Assembly (NCBI GenBank): GCA_036897095.1
Contig: JAYMSP010000014.1
Location: forward strand, 60,269-124,268
Length of the DNA stretch: 64,000 nucleotides
Direction: 5' to 3'
From: Plantago elongata
Lineage: Eukaryota; Streptophyta; Magnoliopsida; Lamiales; Plantaginaceae
Part shown: piece after piece, positions 60,180-64,000 of the stretch
How positions within the stretch are numbered: position 1 is the stretch's first letter
How the letters are laid out: each line of letters opens with the position of its first letter
Notes under the pieces: model-generated
Told to the model about the DNA's origin: nothing
Database searches by the model: none
What the model saw: only the letters and a program-made list of their open reading frames with translations
Made by a program: the position numbers and the translations under genes

Positions 60180-62360
60180 AAGGGAGTGAAATTTCAAGAA
60201 CCCACCTCAGAAAAAGGAAAAAGGAGGCAACTTTAGTTCATAGATGGGAGGTTATGGTGTGTACTGGATTGGTTTTGTTGCAAAGAGGCAAGAAGAAAGG
60301 CAAAAAGTGTGTGCCAAAATGTGAAGTTGGGAAAAGATAAAAGAACTGTACTACATGAACCTTTTCCTGTGGGAAATTATTGTTTAATGGGACATCAATT
60401 GAACAGAATCTCTCAGAAAATGTATTTAAGAATTTTGTTAGTTTTTGTATTGTGCTGCTCTGTTACTTGTGCAATTAATCACCAACACATATGCGCTCTT
60501 GATAAGATTGCAGTAGTATAGTAACTCACTCTAAGTAAGTTCAATTAACAAATTCCATGCACTCTGTCAGAAATCTGGGAATTCTTTATTGTTACTCATG
60601 CATTCCTCAACCGATGTTAAAATAATAAAATATATGAAGTTATGCGGGACTACGAGTACAAAACTACGGACAAGAAGATAACAGCATCAATAGTCCAGAT
60701 TGAAATTAACTGGACACTTGACCAGAGAATAGGGAATAATGTCCAGAAATTGTGGTATGATGGAAGACTAATTAGCCCTAGAAATTAGAGTGAAAACTTT
60801 TTTCACTTTCTCCAATGAAATTAATTAGTGTAGTAGTACTAATACTTTGATTATAGTAAATAATGGTTATGATGAAATGGGCAGTGAAGTTCAACTATGA
60901 GAATGATTAAACAAGTGTGATTGATTGACAATTGATAATCAAATAGTTAATCCTACCTGCTACACATTCACAAGGAATAATTTTGGAGGCCTAAAAGTTA
61001 GAGAACTTAGGATACCAACAAATTTACACCGACATATTTTTCTCCTTATTTAATGTGCTACAACTTGAATCCTGTCACCATTGATGATTCAAAATTTCAA
61101 TTACTATGTTCAACCTTCTATTTATCGTACATTACTTTGTAAGGTTTGCAATTCATTCATAATGAATCGAACATATTAAATATCAATTTACGAAATAAAA
61201 CGGAACACAAATGAGTAGTTACGTTCGAGACAATACTTTATTATGACATAAATAGACCTCAACCAATACATTGGCAGAAATAAAGATATAGCATATCACA
61301 TATATGTATGTACTGTTACGAGAGGGACTGAAAGAGATTGAGGAATTGCCAAGTTGCTTTCGACCTTTTTTCCTACATTACCAAATGTTTTGGACCACTG
61401 ACCATAACTCTTTCTTTATCAGTTTTCTTTACCCTCATTTATATGTAGAATCAAGGCTAGATCATTCTTTTTACATATTTCTTGCCTTTTCCTTTTTCCC
61501 CTTTTTACTTGCTTTATTTTCTATTGCACTGAAAAGATTTCTGATAAGATGAAGTTGTTTATTTTGGTCAAAGTGCTATGATGCTCCACACGGTCACAAG
61601 TTTTGTGCTGTGTTGTTTTTACTACTATTGCATTCTGGTTTTGGGTGGAGCAATTTAGTTGATAAAACCTTAGTTAGGACAGAAGACCAAAAATACAAGT
61701 GAACAGACAAGTCTGTAGAGATATCTACAGGTGCAGTATGTCAGTATCTATATTACTATGAGACACAAATCAAAGACAACACCTAATAAGTTATCTTAGA
61801 ACTATCAAATGACATCAATCTAGAAATGTAGGTATAATCAATACTACAACTGAAAATCCAAGGTATGTGCAGGACATGCAGCAACGGCAAAATGCAAAGG
61901 GGCACGGCACAACACACGAGGATTATGTTGAATGCCATGCGACATGTCTACATACGGAAGGATTGTAACGAAACTAAAATCATCGACATGTATTGGAACT
62001 TTGGAAGGAATTAAGTGCAAAAATGCAATGGTTACGCAAACCACTCCGCGCCACTCACATTTTCTCATATTGGAAAATGACTATAGACTAATGATGCTAT
62101 TCTTCCCACTTAAATTGAGTAGCAGAATCTAAGAGTCAGCTCGATTCCCACGTTGTTCACCTATCTGTAACGAATGACCTGCTTCATAGCTCTAGTACTT
62201 AGCTGGGATTGAGAAAGGCCCCCAAGATGTGGTCCTAATATGGCATACAGATTCGATTAGGGATCTTGCATGCAGGAACTCAAGTACTGTCCGGTATTGC
62301 AAAAACCGGAAGGGACAAGAAGAGGACTATGTTCTTTAAGTTGGCCTACAACTTAGGCTA
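60180..62360. other. Intergenic and probable NAT promoter, nothing coding
   Basis: The first several hundred bases are the NAT upstream region. The rest is AT-rich with no supported gene. Confidence 0.5.
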
Positions 62361-62480
62361 TTCAACTAGATTTACTGGACTGAACTGAAGTAAAGTATAA
62401 ATCATAACTAAACCGAGTTCTTCAACTTGATTTACTGGACTGAACTGAAGTAAAGTATAAATTATAACCAAACCGAGTTA
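62361..62480 (+). repeat. 60-bp tandem duplication
   Basis: Copies 62361-62420 and 62421-62480 share TTCAACT-GATTTACTGGAC, TGAACTGAAGTAAAGTATAA and AACC/TAAACCGAGTT, with only a few differences. Confidence 0.9.
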
Positions 62481-63059
62481 AACTAAATGGACTTCCATTG
62501 AAGGGGAACACATCCTTACTCTCCAGGCTTAAACACCTACATTGTCTACCTACACTGCTACACATTTGCAACGCAGCCAAGACTAACTGCGTAAACAGCT
62601 CATCGAATCAAACCAAACTCTTGCTATAGTCAAGTAACCACACTTTTTCCATACATGCAACGAGAGCATCACAAATATATTGGAGTGCAATAATATCCAT
62701 GAGTCTGTTTATCGCAGTGATAATCAATCGCATTCCACATCACCATTTCTAGTTGGCATTTTGTCGAACAGATGATGGGCATACTTCAAACATCGACATC
62801 TCCCGTGATTTCAATAACCCTGCTGAATCGTATCAAAGATCGCAATTCGGAAGTATACCGAAAGTCGAAAGAAACCAAACAAACTTGGATTGGATATCGT
62901 TGGTTTAAGTCTTGGGCCGGGACAGGGATAATGTCTATCTTTTACGTTTTGGGTCATCTCAAACTTTGTATTAGCCTGTTTCAGTCCAATACTGTGTATT
63001 TTTACCGAAGATTGACCTTGAGTTGTTACATATGTGTCGAGTTTATTGAATGTTTAATT
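62481..63059. other. Intergenic, nothing recognised
   Basis: A 96-codon open frame at 62772-63062 has no family resemblance or coding-like composition. Confidence 0.45.
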
Positions 63060-63395
63060 TGACTCAACTTGTTAAATTTAGAATTTCACTTGTTCGATAA
63101 AGTGTTCGAATCGAGCTCAAGTTTAATTTTATGCTAAATTTGTTATCAAGTCAAGTGTGGCTAGATTTGTTGATACTCACCATGACTCGTTTAAAATCAA
63201 TTAGGTGTATCTTGTTTAATATTATATGGGTTTTTCATTACCGAACTCGACTGAAGCTCGAATCACATTAACCGAGCACGAGCCTACTTATTGTAGTTTG
63301 AGCTCGAAAAAGTTTGTTTGGTTAACAAGCTAAACAAAACTCGAGTTAAACTCAGAGAATGAGATACTTATCTCGATCTGGTCCGAAACGTTTAA
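63060..63395 (+). repeat. GAGCTCG-rich dispersed repeat, copy 3
   Basis: Carries TTCGAATCGAGCTCAAGTTT, CGAACTCGACTGAAGCTCG, ACCGAGCACGAGCC and AACAAGCTAAACAAAACTCG. The most diverged of the three copies. Confidence 0.5.
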
Positions 63396-64000
63396 CATCA
63401 CTACGTACCATTTAAACGGTGTGAGTAATAATTTAAAAATAAAAAATTCACACACATTGCATATATTATTTTAAGCACATGTATCACCTTTTTCTCCTCA
63501 CCTAATTTAATATTTAATCACAAACTGACTATCTTATGATGGAGTTATTTGTGATTAAGAGAGTATGATTTTGGATTTCAACGAATCAATATCAGACCTT
63601 TTACATTTTTAATTTAATATGGATGTGAATATATCAGTTAGAGTCCGTACAAAACTTTAGTTGTGGTATAGAGTCTACATTTAACAAAAAGGGTACCAAT
63701 CTTCCTTAATCATCCACGTGTTTGGTTGTGACCAAAAGTGAAGTTAATTGACATGGCATGTGTAATTCCATCTCTAATGGTAACGCGCGACGACACATTA
63801 TCGTGCGATTTTTTCTTTAGTGGTGACGCGTTGTTATGAAATTTTTAATCTTTTTTTAATTTTTTTATTTTTATTTACATATTATTCATATTATAAGAGT
63901 GCTTAGATGTTGAAATTGATGAAATTGTATTTTTTTAAGTCGTTTTATAATTTATTAAGATTTAAAATTAAAATTTTATATATATATATATATATATATA
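63396..64000. other. AT-rich end of window
   Basis: No gene. Ends in a (TA)n run from about 63976 that continues past the window. Confidence 0.6.

Noticed and set aside
1-64000. Plant microRNA hairpins
   Set aside because: I looked by eye for common conserved mature miRNAs (such as 156, 160, 164, 166, 172, 390, 396, 399, 408) and saw none; a folding search could not be run.

Overview
The window is nuclear DNA from a flowering plant. Its genes have many introns with GT-AG borders and AT-rich intergenic space. The families present (GASA, CBP60, WLIM, S-protein homologue, DUF4228, NAT, SDH7) are typical of land plants. Protein style and repeat content suggest a eudicot, possibly an asterid, but the species cannot be named from the sequence. 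No CRISPR array, operon, rRNA gene or intact tRNA gene was seen.

Layout. 1-9.2 kb is repeat-rich. A decayed copy of part of a CWF19-like splicing gene lies between two inverted repeats (about 2-72 and 4024-4091). A second inverted-repeat element lies at 4502-5409, followed by SINE-like, MITE-like and LINE-like insertions. 9.3-10.8 kb is a GASA/snakin peptide gene (+). 15.0-20.6 kb is a CBP60 calmodulin-binding protein gene (+). 21.7-23.4 kb is a DCC/DUF393 thiol-oxidoreductase-like gene (-), divergent from a probable SDH7 gene (24.4-27.5 kb, +). 28.3-31 kb is an IDM2/IDM3-like alpha-crystallin gene (-). 32.4-34.8 kb is transposon debris. 35.1-37.2 kb is a WLIM1-type LIM gene (+), followed by a PPR relic. 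40.8-41.3 kb is an S-protein homologue (-). 43.6-44.8 kb is a DUF4228/PADRE gene (-). 47.2-50.2 kb holds a MITE, a broken PIF/Harbinger-like element and a 5'-truncated Ty1-copia element fused to it. 52.5-53.8 kb is an INO80 complex subunit C gene (-). 55.2-59.8 kb is a 14-exon nucleobase-ascorbate transporter gene (-). 60-64 kb shows no gene.

The genes do not form a pathway. They are ordinary housekeeping, chromatin, stress and development genes, each with its own promoter. I reconstructed exon borders by hand from splice consensus, reading phase and family similarity. Summed exon lengths give clean reading frames for GASA (138 aa), CBP60 (537), DCC (218), SDH7 (97), IDM-like (377), WLIM1 (183), DUF4228 (193), INO80C (123) and NAT (529).

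I found no clear new biological system. The most interesting items are the candidate gene-capturing element at the left edge, the PIF/copia fusion, the SINE and LINE-like insertions that share a 3' tail, and a ~300 bp repeat with a parallel reading frame present in two places.
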